Assembly (NCBI GenBank): GCA_963703555.1
Contig: CAVPEV010000054.1
Location: 1-26,474, forward strand
DNA: 26,474 bases
DNA from: CAVPEV01 sp963703555
GTDB lineage: Bacteria; Actinomycetota; Actinomycetes; Actinomycetales; Cellulomonadaceae
Reading direction: 5' to 3'
The notes beneath the pieces were generated by a model. It saw only the letters and a program-made list of their open reading frames with translations, was not told the origin of the DNA and ran no database searches. How positions within the stretch are numbered: position 1 is the stretch's first letter; every line of letters starts with the position of its first letter. This document shows, piece by piece, positions 10,748-19,898 of this stretch. The position numbers were made by a program, and so were the translations under genes.

Positions 10748-11447
10748 CGGCCCGGGCACCGACGTGCAACCGTCCGAGGACTCCGGCGCGCAGGTGGGGC
10801 CGGTCGGTCGCTACCGCCCGCTCGTGGAGCAGCCGACCGGCTGGCGCGGCCTGCTGGCCCCGGTCGCCGGGTTCGGGGTGACGCTGTCGAACCTGTTCAG
10901 CCCGACGGTGACCCAGCAATACCCGTTCGAGAAGGTGCCGACGAAGCCGCGGTACCACGGCCGGCACCAGCTCAACCGGTACGTGGACGGGCTGGAGAAG
11001 TGCATCGGCTGCGAGCTGTGCGCCTGGGCCTGCCCGGCTGACGCCATCTACGTGGAGGGCGCGGACAACACCCCCGAGGACCAGCACTCCCCCGGGGAGC
11101 GGTACGGCAGCGTCTACCAGATCAACTACCTGCGGTGCATCTTCTGCGGACTGTGCATCGAGGCCTGCCCGACCCGCGCCCTCACCATGACCAACGTCTA
11201 CGAGATCGCCGGCCCGACCCGCGAGGGCCTGATCTACGAGAAGCAGGACCTCCTGGCGCCCCTGGTCGACGGCATGCTCGCGGCGCCGCACCCCATGGTG
11301 GAGGGCACGACGGACACGGAGTACTACCGGGACGAGGTGACCGGCCCGACGCCGGCTCAGGTCGCCTGGGTCACCGAGCACCGGCCGGACGACCCGACGC
11401 TCGAGGCGGCACGGGCGGCGGCGCAGGTCGGCGAGGAGGTTCGATGA
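10740..11447 (+). CDS. nuoI: NADH-quinone oxidoreductase subunit I
   Basis: This is the 235-residue 8Fe ferredoxin-type subunit that carries clusters N6a and N6b between NuoG and NuoB. The two binding motifs are CIGCELCAWACP (Cys88, 91, 94, 98) and CIFCGLCIEACP (Cys133, 136, 139, 143). The N-terminal helix FGVTLSNLF (near residue 45) anchors it to the membrane arm. ATG 10740 was chosen for the strong ribosome-binding site GAGGAGGAGG at 10721-10730, giving an 8-nt overlap with nuoH. The hydrophilic C-terminal part after about residue 185 is typical of actinobacterial NuoI. The stop overlaps the nuoJ start. Confidence 0.97.
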   Translation: MADGPGTDVQPSEDSGAQVGPVGRYRPLVEQPTGWRGLLAPVAGFGVTLSNLFSPTVTQQYPFEKVPTKPRYHGRHQLNRYVDGLEKCIGCELCAWACPADAIYVEGADNTPEDQHSPGERYGSVYQINYLRCIFCGLCIEACPTRALTMTNVYEIAGPTREGLIYEKQDLLAPLVDGMLAAPHPMVEGTTDTEYYRDEVTGPTPAQVAWVTEHRPDDPTLEAARAAAQVGEEVR

Positions 11448-12337
11448 ACGCGCTCGCCGCAGCCGCACCGCTGGTGCACGCCGTGCTGCCGGCCGCCCTG
11501 CAGGGTGCCCGGGTGTCCGGGGGCGAGACCGTGCTGTTCTGGGTGCTGGCGCCGATCATGGTGCTCGCCGCTCTTGTGCTGCTGGTCACGCACAAGGCGG
11601 TGCATGCGGCGATGGGTGTCGTCGTCGTGATGATCAGCCTGGCGGTGCTCTACGTCGCGCAGGACGCCCCGTTCCTCGGGATCGTGCAGGTGGTCGTCTA
11701 CACCGGCGCCGTCATGATGCTGTTCCTCTTCGTCCTCATGCTCGTCGGCGTGGACGCCTCCGACTCCCTCGTGGAGACCATCCGGGGTCAGCGGTGGATC
11801 GCCGCGCTCGCCGGCCTGGGCCTCGGTGTGGTGCTCGTCGGCGTCGTCGTCCGGGCCACCTACGCCGACCCGGTCGGCCTGACGGACCAGGTCGGGACCA
11901 ACCCCGCCGGGATCGCGCGGGTCGTGCTCGGCCAGCACGTGCTGGCGCTGGAGGCGGTCGGCATGCTGCTGGTCGTCGCCGCGCTCGGCGCGCTCGTGCT
12001 GGCGCACCGCCGCCAGCTGACGCCTCGACGCGGACAGCCCGAGCGCGCAGACGCCCGGGTGGCGGCCGGTGCGCACCTGACGCCCCAGCCGGCCCCTGGC
12101 GTGTACGCGCAGCACAACGCCATGGACGTGCCAGCCCTGGACCCGGCCGGCCGGCCGATCGAGGAGTCCGTGTCCCGGGTGCTGCGGGTCCGTGGGCAGC
12201 GGCACGACGCGGAAGGCTTCCAGCGGCGGATCGAGCAGTTCGCGCGGGACGCGCACGTCGAGGAGGATGCGGGCGGGACCCCGCCGGAGCGGTCGGTCGT
12301 GGTGCCGGACGAGACGACGACGGGGGGTGCACGGTGA
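11444..12337 (+). CDS. nuoJ: NADH-quinone oxidoreductase subunit J
   Basis: This is the ND6-type membrane subunit of 297 residues. Five hydrophobic helices occupy about residues 25-190, including the conserved helix-3 region VQVVVYTGAVMMLFLFVLML, whose pi-bulge moves during coupling. After the last helix comes a hydrophilic tail of about 105 residues rich in Arg, Ala and Asp; E. coli NuoJ is only about 184 residues long, and long tails are usual in Actinobacteria. ATG 11444 overlaps the nuoI stop and follows GAGGAGG at 11433-11439. Its stop overlaps the GTG of nuoK. Confidence 0.95.
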   Translation: MNALAAAAPLVHAVLPAALQGARVSGGETVLFWVLAPIMVLAALVLLVTHKAVHAAMGVVVVMISLAVLYVAQDAPFLGIVQVVVYTGAVMMLFLFVLMLVGVDASDSLVETIRGQRWIAALAGLGLGVVLVGVVVRATYADPVGLTDQVGTNPAGIARVVLGQHVLALEAVGMLLVVAALGALVLAHRRQLTPRRGQPERADARVAAGAHLTPQPAPGVYAQHNAMDVPALDPAGRPIEESVSRVLRVRGQRHDAEGFQRRIEQFARDAHVEEDAGGTPPERSVVVPDETTTGGAR

Positions 12338-12633
12338 GCCTGACCAACTACCTGGTGCTCGCGGCGGTGCTGTTCACCCTCGGGGCGGTCACGGTGCTGA
12401 CCCGCCGCAACGCGATCATCGTGTTCATGGGCATCGAGGTCATGCTCAACGCGTCCAACCTGGCCTTCGTCACGTTCGGGCGGCTGCACGGCGACCTCAC
12501 CGGCCAGGTGCTGGCCTTCTTCGTCATGGTGGTCGCCGCGGCAGAGGTCGTGGTCGGCCTGGCCATCATCGTGACGCTGTTCCGGACCCGGCGGTCGGCC
12601 TCGGTCGACGACGTCAACCTGCTGAAGAACTGA
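12334..12633 (+). CDS. nuoK: NADH-quinone oxidoreductase subunit K
   Basis: This is a 99-residue ND4L-type membrane subunit, the usual length, with three helices. The conserved glutamates for proton transfer lie in helix 2 (GIEVMLNASNLAFV) and helix 3 (VVAAAEVVVGLAIIV). The start is GTG 12334, overlapping the nuoJ stop as GTGA; the reading begins MSLTNYLVLAAVLF, matching the family. nuoL follows after 9 bases. Confidence 0.96.
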   Translation: MSLTNYLVLAAVLFTLGAVTVLTRRNAIIVFMGIEVMLNASNLAFVTFGRLHGDLTGQVLAFFVMVVAAAEVVVGLAIIVTLFRTRRSASVDDVNLLKN

Positions 12634-12642
12634 GGGCCCAGC

Positions 12643-14598
12643 GTGCACATGCTCACCAGCCTCGCCGCGGCGGCGCCCGTCGCGGCGAACGGTTCCCTGC
12701 GCCTGGCCCCGTTGCTCGTGGTGCTCCCGCTGCTCGGCGCGGCAGTTCTGCTGCTGGGCGGCCGGCGGACCGACCGCTGGGGCCACTGGTTCGCCGTGGC
12801 CACCTCCTCTGCGGCGTTCGTCGTCGGTGCGGTCATGGTGATCGACCTGCTCGGCCGCGGTGCGGCGGACCGGGTCTCCACGGTGTCGATGTTCCGGTGG
12901 ATCGACACCGGGTCGCTGACCCTGCCGGCCGCGCTGCGGATCGACCCGCTGTCGATGACCTTCGTCATGCTCGTGACGTTCGTCGGGTCGCTCATCCACG
13001 TGTACTCCGTCGCGTACATGGCCCACGACGCGGACCGGCGGCGGTTCTTCGCCTACCTCAACCTCTTCGTCGGCGCCATGCTGCTGCTGGTCCTGGCCGA
13101 CAGCTACCTGCTGCTGTTCGTCGGCTGGGAGGGCGTGGGCCTGGCGTCGTACCTGCTCATCGGGTTCTGGAACCACGAGATGCCGAACGCGGTGGCGGCG
13201 AAGAAGGCCTTCATCGCCAACCGGGTCGGTGACGTGGGCCTGATCGTCGCCATGGGCCTGCTGTTCGCCCACGTCGGCGCGCTGGACTTCACCTCGGTGG
13301 CAGCCGGCGTCCCGGGGCTGTCGCAGGGCACCCTGACGGCGATCGGGCTGGCGCTGCTGCTGGCGGCCTGCGGCAAGTCGGCGCAGTTCCCGCTGCAGTC
13401 CTGGCTGGGCGATGCGATGGCCGGCCCGACGCCGGTGTCGGCCCTCATCCACGCGGCCACCATGGTGACGGCGGGCGTGTACCTGATCGTGCGGTCCGGC
13501 CCGATCTACGACGCGGCGGCCGACGCGCGGCTGGGGGTCGTCGTCGTGGGTGCGATCACCCTGCTCTTCGGGGCGATCGTCGGGTCCGCGAAGGATGACA
13601 TCAAGAAGGTCCTGGCCGCCTCGACGATGTCGCAGATCGGCTACATGATGCTGGCCGCCGGGCTGGGCCCGATCGGCTACGCGCTGGCGATCTTCCACCT
13701 GGTGACGCACGGCTTCTTCAAGGCCGGCCTGTTCCTCGGGGCGGGCTCGGTCATGCACGGCATGGACGACCAGGTGAACATGCGCCACTTCGGCGGCCTG
13801 CGCCGGGTCATGCAGGTGACGTGGGTGACCTTCCTGGTCGGCTGGCTGGCCATCATCGGCGTCCCGCCGTTCTCCGGGTACTTCTCCAAGGACCGGATCA
13901 TCGAGGCGGCGTTCGTGGCACCGGACGGGCGAGCCTGGCAGGCCTGGGTGTTCGGGCTGGTGGCCCTCGTGGGCGCGGGGCTCACCGCGTTCTACATGTC
14001 CCGGTTGTTCTTCATGACCTTCCACGGCCAGCGCCGGTGGACCGAGCGCCGCGACGGGCTTGCGCAGGCCCCGCACGAGTCGCCGGCCCTGATGACTGTG
14101 CCGATGGTGGTGCTCGCAGTCGGGTCGGCGGCCCTCGGCGGGCTGCTCGCGATCGGCAACGGGTTCACGACGTGGCTGGAGCCGGCCACCGGCCCGGTCG
14201 GCCACGGTGAGCCCGTCCTGCCGTCGGGCCTGATCATCGCGGCGACCCTGGTCCTCGTGGCCGGCGGCGTGCTGCTGGCATGGCGCCGGTACGCCGTGGC
14301 GCCCGTGCCGGTGACGCCGCCGGTCGGCGCGCCGCTCACCCGCGCCGCGCGGGTGGACCTGTACCAGGACGCGGTCAACGACGCCGTGCTCGTCCAGCCC
14401 GGCCAATACCTCACCCGATCCCTGGTCTACGCCGACCGGGAGGGGGTGGACGGCACCTTCACCGGTCTGGCGACGCTGCTGGCCTGGTGCGGCGATCGGT
14501 TGCGGTCAGTGCAGACCGGCTATGCGCGGACCTACGCGGCCACCATGCTGGCGGGCGTCGTCGTGCTCGTCGTCATCGTCCTGGCTCCGCGGATCTGA
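12643..14598 (+). CDS. nuoL: NADH-quinone oxidoreductase subunit L
   Basis: This is the largest antiporter-like membrane subunit (ND5 type, 651 residues), at the far end of the membrane arm. Residues expected for proton pumping are present: Glu163 in WEGVGLASYLLIG, Lys245 in CGKSAQFPLQSWLGDAM, and Lys360 in THGFFKAGLFLGAG. The C-terminal part carries the amphipathic lateral helix and a final hydrophobic anchor (about residues 630-650). The GTG start at 12643 has GAGGG at 12632-12636; an in-frame ATG at 12649 is possible. nuoM follows after 11 bases. Confidence 0.96.
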   Translation: MHMLTSLAAAAPVAANGSLRLAPLLVVLPLLGAAVLLLGGRRTDRWGHWFAVATSSAAFVVGAVMVIDLLGRGAADRVSTVSMFRWIDTGSLTLPAALRIDPLSMTFVMLVTFVGSLIHVYSVAYMAHDADRRRFFAYLNLFVGAMLLLVLADSYLLLFVGWEGVGLASYLLIGFWNHEMPNAVAAKKAFIANRVGDVGLIVAMGLLFAHVGALDFTSVAAGVPGLSQGTLTAIGLALLLAACGKSAQFPLQSWLGDAMAGPTPVSALIHAATMVTAGVYLIVRSGPIYDAAADARLGVVVVGAITLLFGAIVGSAKDDIKKVLAASTMSQIGYMMLAAGLGPIGYALAIFHLVTHGFFKAGLFLGAGSVMHGMDDQVNMRHFGGLRRVMQVTWVTFLVGWLAIIGVPPFSGYFSKDRIIEAAFVAPDGRAWQAWVFGLVALVGAGLTAFYMSRLFFMTFHGQRRWTERRDGLAQAPHESPALMTVPMVVLAVGSAALGGLLAIGNGFTTWLEPATGPVGHGEPVLPSGLIIAATLVLVAGGVLLAWRRYAVAPVPVTPPVGAPLTRAARVDLYQDAVNDAVLVQPGQYLTRSLVYADREGVDGTFTGLATLLAWCGDRLRSVQTGYARTYAATMLAGVVVLVVIVLAPRI

Positions 14599-14609
14599 GG
14601 GAAGAGACC

Positions 14610-16166
14610 ATGGAATCGTTCCCCTGGCTGACTGCCCTCATCGTCGTGCCCACCGTGGGCGCGGTGCTGCTGTGGGCCCTCCCCCGCTCGGCGCGGCGGT
14701 CCGCCCGCCCGCTGGCCCTGGGGGCGACCCTCGTCGAGCTGGCGCTCGCCGTGGGGGCGCTGCTCGCGTTCGACACCACCGCCGCCGGGACCCACCAGCT
14801 GACGCAGACCGTCTCGTGGATCCCGTCGATCGGGGCCAGCTACGCGGTGGGCGTCGACGGGGTCGGTCTGTCCCTGGTGCTGCTCACCGTGGTGCTGCTG
14901 CCCGTCGTGGTGGCGGCCGCCTGGCACGACCACGCCGGCGACGCGCCCGACGGGGGCCGGCTGCGCCACTACCTGGCGCTCACCCTCCTCGTCGAGGCGT
15001 TCGCCGTCGCGCTGTTCGTCGCCCGGGACGTGTTCCTCTTCTACGTCGTCTTCGAGGCCATGCTCATCCCGGTCTACTTCCTCATCGGGATGTTCGGTGG
15101 CCCGCAGCGCAGGTACGCCGCCGTGAAGTTCCTGCTGTACTCCCTGGCCGGCGGGCTCATCATGCTGGTCGCCGTCATCGTGCTCTACCAGCAGGGCCCC
15201 GGCGGAGCGGACGGCTTCCTCGTCGAACGTCTCACCGGGCTGCAGCTGAGCCCGACGACCGAGCGCCTGCTGTTCGGCGGCTTCTTCCTGGCGTTCGCCA
15301 TCAAGGCCCCGATGGTGCCCGTGCACACCTGGTTGCCGGACGCGGCCGAGCAGGCCCCGGTCGGCACGTCCGCGCTGCTCGTCGGCGTGCTGGACAAGGC
15401 CGGCACGTTCGGGATGCTCACGCTGTGCCTGCCGCTGTTCCCGAACGCCTCCCGGTGGGCCGCGCCCGTCGTCATCGCGCTGGCGGTCATCTCGATCCTC
15501 TACGGCGGCCTGCTGGCCATCGGGCAGCACAACCTGCTGCGGCTGGTCGCGAGCATGTCGATCTCGCACTTCGGCTTCATCGTGCTGGGGATCTTCGCGT
15601 TCACCTCGACCAGCGTCTCCGGGTCGTCCTTCTACATGGTCAACCACGGGCTGTCGACGGCCGCCCTGTTCCTGCTCGTCGGCTACCTGGTCTCCCGGCG
15701 CGGCTCGGCACAGATCGACGACTTCGGCGGGTTGGCCACGGTGGTCCCGGTGCTCGCCGGGACATTCCTCGTCGCAGGGCTGTCCGCGTTGTCGCTGCCC
15801 GGCCTGTCGACCTTCGTCAGCGAGATCCTCGTGATCGTGGGCACGTTCGCCCGGCACCAGCCGGCAGCCGTGCTCGCCGCGATCGGCGTCATCCTGGCTG
15901 CGGTGTACGTGCTGCTCACCTACCAGCGGGTGTTCGCCGGACCGGTGCGGCCGGACCTGGCCGAGACCCGTGACCTGTCCAGCCGGGAGCGGTGGGCCGT
16001 CGGCCCGTTGTTGGCGGCGATGCTGGTGCTCGGCCTGTACCCGGCCCCCGCGCTCGACCTCGTGCGGGACCCGGCTGCCGTCACCGTGCAGCAGGTGGGC
16101 GTCGACGACCTGCCCGCCCCGGCGGCCGAGGATGCCGGCACGACCGGCGAAGGGAGCAACCAGTGA
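14610..16166 (+). CDS. nuoM: NADH-quinone oxidoreductase subunit M
   Basis: This is an antiporter-like membrane subunit (ND4 type, 518 residues, about 14 helices). Glu149 (VFEAMLIPVYFLIG) and Lys232 (AIKAPMVPVHTWLPDAA) correspond to the essential E144 and K234 of the E. coli protein, so the proton path looks intact. ATG 14610 has GAGGGA at 14597-14602 upstream. The TGA overlaps the GTG start of nuoN (GTGA). Confidence 0.96.
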   Translation: MESFPWLTALIVVPTVGAVLLWALPRSARRSARPLALGATLVELALAVGALLAFDTTAAGTHQLTQTVSWIPSIGASYAVGVDGVGLSLVLLTVVLLPVVVAAAWHDHAGDAPDGGRLRHYLALTLLVEAFAVALFVARDVFLFYVVFEAMLIPVYFLIGMFGGPQRRYAAVKFLLYSLAGGLIMLVAVIVLYQQGPGGADGFLVERLTGLQLSPTTERLLFGGFFLAFAIKAPMVPVHTWLPDAAEQAPVGTSALLVGVLDKAGTFGMLTLCLPLFPNASRWAAPVVIALAVISILYGGLLAIGQHNLLRLVASMSISHFGFIVLGIFAFTSTSVSGSSFYMVNHGLSTAALFLLVGYLVSRRGSAQIDDFGGLATVVPVLAGTFLVAGLSALSLPGLSTFVSEILVIVGTFARHQPAAVLAAIGVILAAVYVLLTYQRVFAGPVRPDLAETRDLSSRERWAVGPLLAAMLVLGLYPAPALDLVRDPAAVTVQQVGVDDLPAPAAEDAGTTGEGSNQ

Positions 16167-17864
16167 GCGGCTTCAGCGCACCCGCCGTCGCCTGGGCCCA
16201 GCTGGCCCCGGTGATCATCGTGTTCGCCGCCGCGGTCCTCGGGGTGCTCGTCGAGGCGTTCGTGCCGGCACGCCGACGCCGAGCGGTCGAGCTGGTGCTC
16301 GCCCTGGCGGCGCCGGCCGGCGCGATCGTCGCTGTCGCCGCGCTGTGGGGCCCGGCGGTGGACACCGGCGGGACCGCCGTGCTCGGCGGATCGGTGGTCA
16401 TCGACCCGCCGGCGCTCGTCGTGCAGGGCGTCCTGGCCGTGTTCGCCCTGCTGGGCATGCTCGTGGTGGCCGACCGGACCAGCACGGGAGAGGACGCCTT
16501 CGCTCCCACCGCCGCGGCGGTGCCGGGCTCCGCGTACGAGGAGCTGGCCCGCAGCCGTGGGCTGCAGCAGACCGAGGTCTTCCCGCTGCTGCTGTTCGCG
16601 ACCGGCGGCATGCTGCTGTTCGCCGCGGCCGGGGACCTGCTGATCCTCTTCGTCGCGCTGGAGGTGCTGTCCCTGCCGCTGTACGTGCTCACCGGGATGG
16701 CTCGCCGGCGCCGCCTGCTGTCAGCAGGAGGCGTCGATGAAGTACTTCCTGCTCGGCGCGTTCGCCTCGGCGATCATGCTCTTCGGTATCGCCCTGCTCT
16801 ACGGCTTTTCCGGGTCGGTGCGCTATGCGCAGCTGGCCAAGGCCGCGACCGGTGTGGTCGGCATGGACGGGCTGCTGCTCGCCGGGCTCGTGCTCGTGCT
16901 CGTGGGCCTGCTGTTCAAGGTCGGCGCCGTGCCGTTTCACTCCTGGACCCCCGACGTGTACCAGGGCGCCCCCACCCCGGTCACGGGGTACATGGCGGCC
17001 GGCACGAAGATCGCCGCGTTCGGTGCGCTGGCCCGGCTGGTGTACGTCGTGACGCCGGACCTCACCTGGGATCTCACCGCAGTGCTGTGGACGGTGGCCA
17101 TCGCCACCATGGTCGTCGGCACGCTGGCCACCATCGCGCAGACCGACGTCAAGCGGATGCTCGGGTGGTCGGCCGTCGCCCACACCGGGTTCATCCTGAC
17201 CGGCGTGGTCTCCCTCGACATCCAGGGTATCTCCGGGGTGCTGTTCTACCTGGCCGCCTACGGCGCTGCCACGGTCGGCGCGTTCGCCGTCGTGTCGCTG
17301 GTACGGGAGCGGTCGGCCGCTCCGGTCGAGCCGGTCCTGGTGGGACCCGAGGGCGCGAGCCTGCCGGTCGGGGAGGTGGACGGGACCGCGGGGGCGACCC
17401 TCGCGGCGGGCGGCGGGTCGGGCGGATCGGTCCTCGGCGAGGCGACCGACCTGAGCCAGTGGGCCGGCCTGGGCCGGACGCACCCGGCCGTCGCCACGAC
17501 GTTCGCGCTGTTCCTGCTGTCCTTCGCCGGCATCCCGCTGACCGCGGGGTTCATCGCGAAGTTCGGCGTGTTCTCCGCGGCCGTGGCGGGCAACGCCACC
17601 CCGTTGGCGATCGTCGGAGCCCTGGCCTCGGCCGTCTCGGTGTTCTTCTACGTGCGTGTCATCGTCCTGATGTTCTTCTCCGCCCCGGCGTCCGCGCCGA
17701 CCGACGACGAGGACGCGGGCGCGCTGACCACGACGACCGTGGTCGGCTCGCAGGGGTTCACCGCCGTGGCGATCGCGGTCTGCGCGGCGATCGTCGTCCT
17801 GCTCGGTGTGCTGCCCGGCCCGTTGCTGGACGTGCTCGGCCACGCGGCGACCTTCCTGCCGTGA
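16163..17864 (+). pseudogene. nuoN: NADH-quinone oxidoreductase subunit N, interrupted by a one-base insertion
   Basis: This is the third antiporter-like membrane subunit (ND2 type). The first part, GTG 16163 to about 16722, reads as NuoN up to LEVLSLPLYVLTGMARRRRLLS (residue 187). The second part continues from 16724 in another frame as QEASMKYFLLGAFASAIMLFG and runs to 17864. Removing the single A at 16723 restores one 566-residue protein with no stop, so the rest of the gene is undamaged. Between two helices, at about 17305-17455, there is a Gly/Ala/Val-rich loop of roughly 45 residues before LSQWAGLGR. The insertion is either a sequencing error or a recent mutation; as written, no full NuoN would be made. 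Nuo subunit identity is not in doubt. Confidence 0.93.
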
Positions 17865-18931
17865 CCGTCCCCGTGCGGCCGGTGCTGCGGTCACGTTCCT
17901 CCGGCATCCTGCGCGGCGAGGTGTCGACGACGGCCCCGGTGCTGCCGACCCGGGACCCGGACCTGGCCGACCGGCTCGGCCAGCGGCTGGCGCTGGTCGA
18001 GGAGCACCTGCGCGACGCGGTCAGCCAGGCCGACCGGCTCGTCGACGACGTGTCCCGCCACCTGGTCAACGCCGGTGGTAAGCGACTGCGGCCGGCCTTG
18101 ACCCTGCTCGCCGGCGAGCTGGGCGACGGGTCGCGCCGGGAGGTGGTCGATGCGGCGGTCGTCGTCGAGCTGACCCACCTGGCGACGCTCTACCACGACG
18201 ACGTCATGGACTCCGCGCCGGTGCGCCGCGGTGCGCCGGCCGCCCAGCAGGTGTGGGGCAACTCGGTGGCCATCCTCACCGGTGACCTGCTCTTCGCCCA
18301 GGCCTCGAAGACGGTGTCCCGGCTCGGCCCCGAGGCGGTGCGCATCCAGGCCGACACGTTCGAACGGTTGTGCCTGGGTCAGCTGCACGAGACGTTCGGC
18401 CCGCAACCCGGCGAGGACCCGGTGGAGCACTACCTGGACGTGCTGGCGGACAAGACCGGCTCGCTCATCGCCACGTCGGCGCGGTACGGGGCCATGTTCG
18501 CGGGCTGCCCGCGCGAGGTGGTCGCCATGGTGACCCGGTTCGGGGAGAAGGCGGGTGTCGCCTTCCAGATCGCCGACGACGTCATCGACCTCGTGTCCGA
18601 CCCGACCGAGACCGGCAAGACCCCCGGCACCGACCTGCGGGAAGGCGTGCCGACGCTGCCCGCGCTGCTGCTCCGGCAGCGTGCGGCAGGTCCGGCGGGC
18701 ACCCGCGCGGACCGTGACCTCGTGGAGCTGTTGGACGCGGACCTGTCCGATGACGCCGCCCTCGCCGAGGCGGTGACGGCACTGGCCGGTCATGCGGTGA
18801 TCCCCGAGGCCCGGCGCCGCGCCGTCGCCCTCGCCCAGCAGGCCGAGGCCGAGCTGGCGCCGCTGCCGGCCGGACCCGCCAAGGATGCCCTCGTCGACTT
18901 CGCCACCGCGCTGGTCGAGCGCGCCGGCTGA
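17861..18931 (+). CDS. Polyprenyl diphosphate synthase (long-chain, probable menaquinone side chain)
   Basis: This is a trans-isoprenyl diphosphate synthase of about 356 residues, joining isopentenyl diphosphate to an allylic primer. It has GGKRLRP at residues 72-78, the first Asp-rich motif DDVMD at 113-117, and the second, DDVIDLVSD, at 239-247, followed by GKTPGTDLREG. Residues just before the first motif are small (Ala108, Thr109), as in enzymes making C35 or longer products. GTG 17861 overlaps the nuoN stop (GTGA); a second GTG at 17921 would give 336 residues, nearer the family norm. Coupling to complex I suggests it supplies the menaquinone tail (GrcC1/HepT-like), which is an inference. 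Confidence 0.9.
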   Translation: MTVPVRPVLRSRSSGILRGEVSTTAPVLPTRDPDLADRLGQRLALVEEHLRDAVSQADRLVDDVSRHLVNAGGKRLRPALTLLAGELGDGSRREVVDAAVVVELTHLATLYHDDVMDSAPVRRGAPAAQQVWGNSVAILTGDLLFAQASKTVSRLGPEAVRIQADTFERLCLGQLHETFGPQPGEDPVEHYLDVLADKTGSLIATSARYGAMFAGCPREVVAMVTRFGEKAGVAFQIADDVIDLVSDPTETGKTPGTDLREGVPTLPALLLRQRAAGPAGTRADRDLVELLDADLSDDAALAEAVTALAGHAVIPEARRRAVALAQQAEAELAPLPAGPAKDALVDFATALVERAG

Positions 18932-18933
18932 CC

Positions 18934-18955
18934 GCCGGGACCGGTCCAGCCCGGC
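18934..18955. terminator. Possible bidirectional terminator hairpin
   Basis: GCCGGG at 18934-18939 pairs with CCCGGC at 18950-18955 around a 10-nt loop. It lies in the 55-bp gap between the convergent polyprenyl synthase and rarD. There is no T-run, which is common for terminators in very GC-rich actinobacteria, so support is only structural. Confidence 0.35.
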
Positions 18956-18986
18956 CGCCGAGCAGGTGCGGTCGGGCCGTCACCCG

Positions 18987-19898
18987 TCAGGCGGCCCGCC
19001 GGGCGAGCCGGACCGCCCGCCCGGCGCGAACGGCGTCAGCGGTGAGCGTGACGACCGCGGCCCAGACCAGCGCGAAGCCCCACCACCGGGCCGGCGGCAT
19101 GTCCTCGTGCAGCACGAGGACGCCGATGCTCAGCTGCAGCACCGGCGTCACGTACTGCAGCATGCCGACGGCGCTCAGCGGCAGCCGTCGGGCGGCGGAG
19201 TTGAAGAGCAGCAGCGGTACCGCGGTGACGACGCCGGCGGACGCGAGGGTGAGCGAGTGCCCCACGCCCACGCCGAACGTCCCGGTCCCCCGGACGGCCA
19301 GCGCGACGAGGTAGGCGAGGGCGACCGGCGTGAGCGTGAGGGTCTCCACGGCGAGGCCGGGCAGGGCGCCCACCGTGGCGCCCACCCGGTTCTTCAGCAG
19401 GCCGTAGGTGCCGAAGCTGACGGCCAGGGCGAGCGCGATCCACGGCAGTCGTCCCGCGCCGACGGTGAGGACCACGACGGAGGCCAGCCCGAGCCCGAGT
19501 GCCGTCCACTGGGCCGGGCGGAGCCGTTCGTGCAGCACGACGACGGCCAGGCCGACCGTGACGACCGGGTTGATGAAGTAGCCGAGGGCGGCGTCCACCA
19601 CCTGGCCTGTCAAGGTGGCGTAGACGTACACCAGCCAGTTGACAGCCAGCAGGACGGCGGCCGTGGCGAGCACGGCCAGGGTCGCCCCGCGTCGGAGCAG
19701 TGCGACGACGTCGCGCCAGCCGCGGGTGACCGTGAGCACCACGGCGCAGAACACCAGGGACCACACGATCCGGTGGGCGATGATCTCCACGGCGCCGGCG
19801 GGCCGGAGCAGCGGGAAGTACAGCGGCAGTGCACCCCACAGCAGGTAGGCGCCCAGACCCGCGGCCAGCCCGTCGGAGGCTGGGCGTGGACGCTGCAC
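18987..19898 (-). CDS. rarD: EamA family transporter RarD
   Basis: This is a drug/metabolite-superfamily integral membrane protein of about 303 residues with about ten helices. Family-typical pieces are GAYLLWGALPLYFPLL near the start, AHRIVWSL, NWLVYVYATLTGQVVDAALGYFINP in the middle, and a second EamA half ending in RWWGFALVWAAVVTLTAD. Substrates of RarD proteins are not well defined; the name comes from a chloramphenicol-sensitivity phenotype in other bacteria. I chose GTG 19898 because it gives the family length. The frame is open upstream to an ATG at 20021, which would add 41 residues of non-family sequence. TACGGT (minus strand, 19911-19906) is a possible -10 only about 7 nt from this GTG, so the mRNA might be leaderless. 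Confidence 0.86.
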   Translation of the reverse strand: MQRPRPASDGLAAGLGAYLLWGALPLYFPLLRPAGAVEIIAHRIVWSLVFCAVVLTVTRGWRDVVALLRRGATLAVLATAAVLLAVNWLVYVYATLTGQVVDAALGYFINPVVTVGLAVVVLHERLRPAQWTALGLGLASVVVLTVGAGRLPWIALALAVSFGTYGLLKNRVGATVGALPGLAVETLTLTPVALAYLVALAVRGTGTFGVGVGHSLTLASAGVVTAVPLLLFNSAARRLPLSAVGMLQYVTPVLQLSIGVLVLHEDMPPARWWGFALVWAAVVTLTADAVRAGRAVRLARRAA

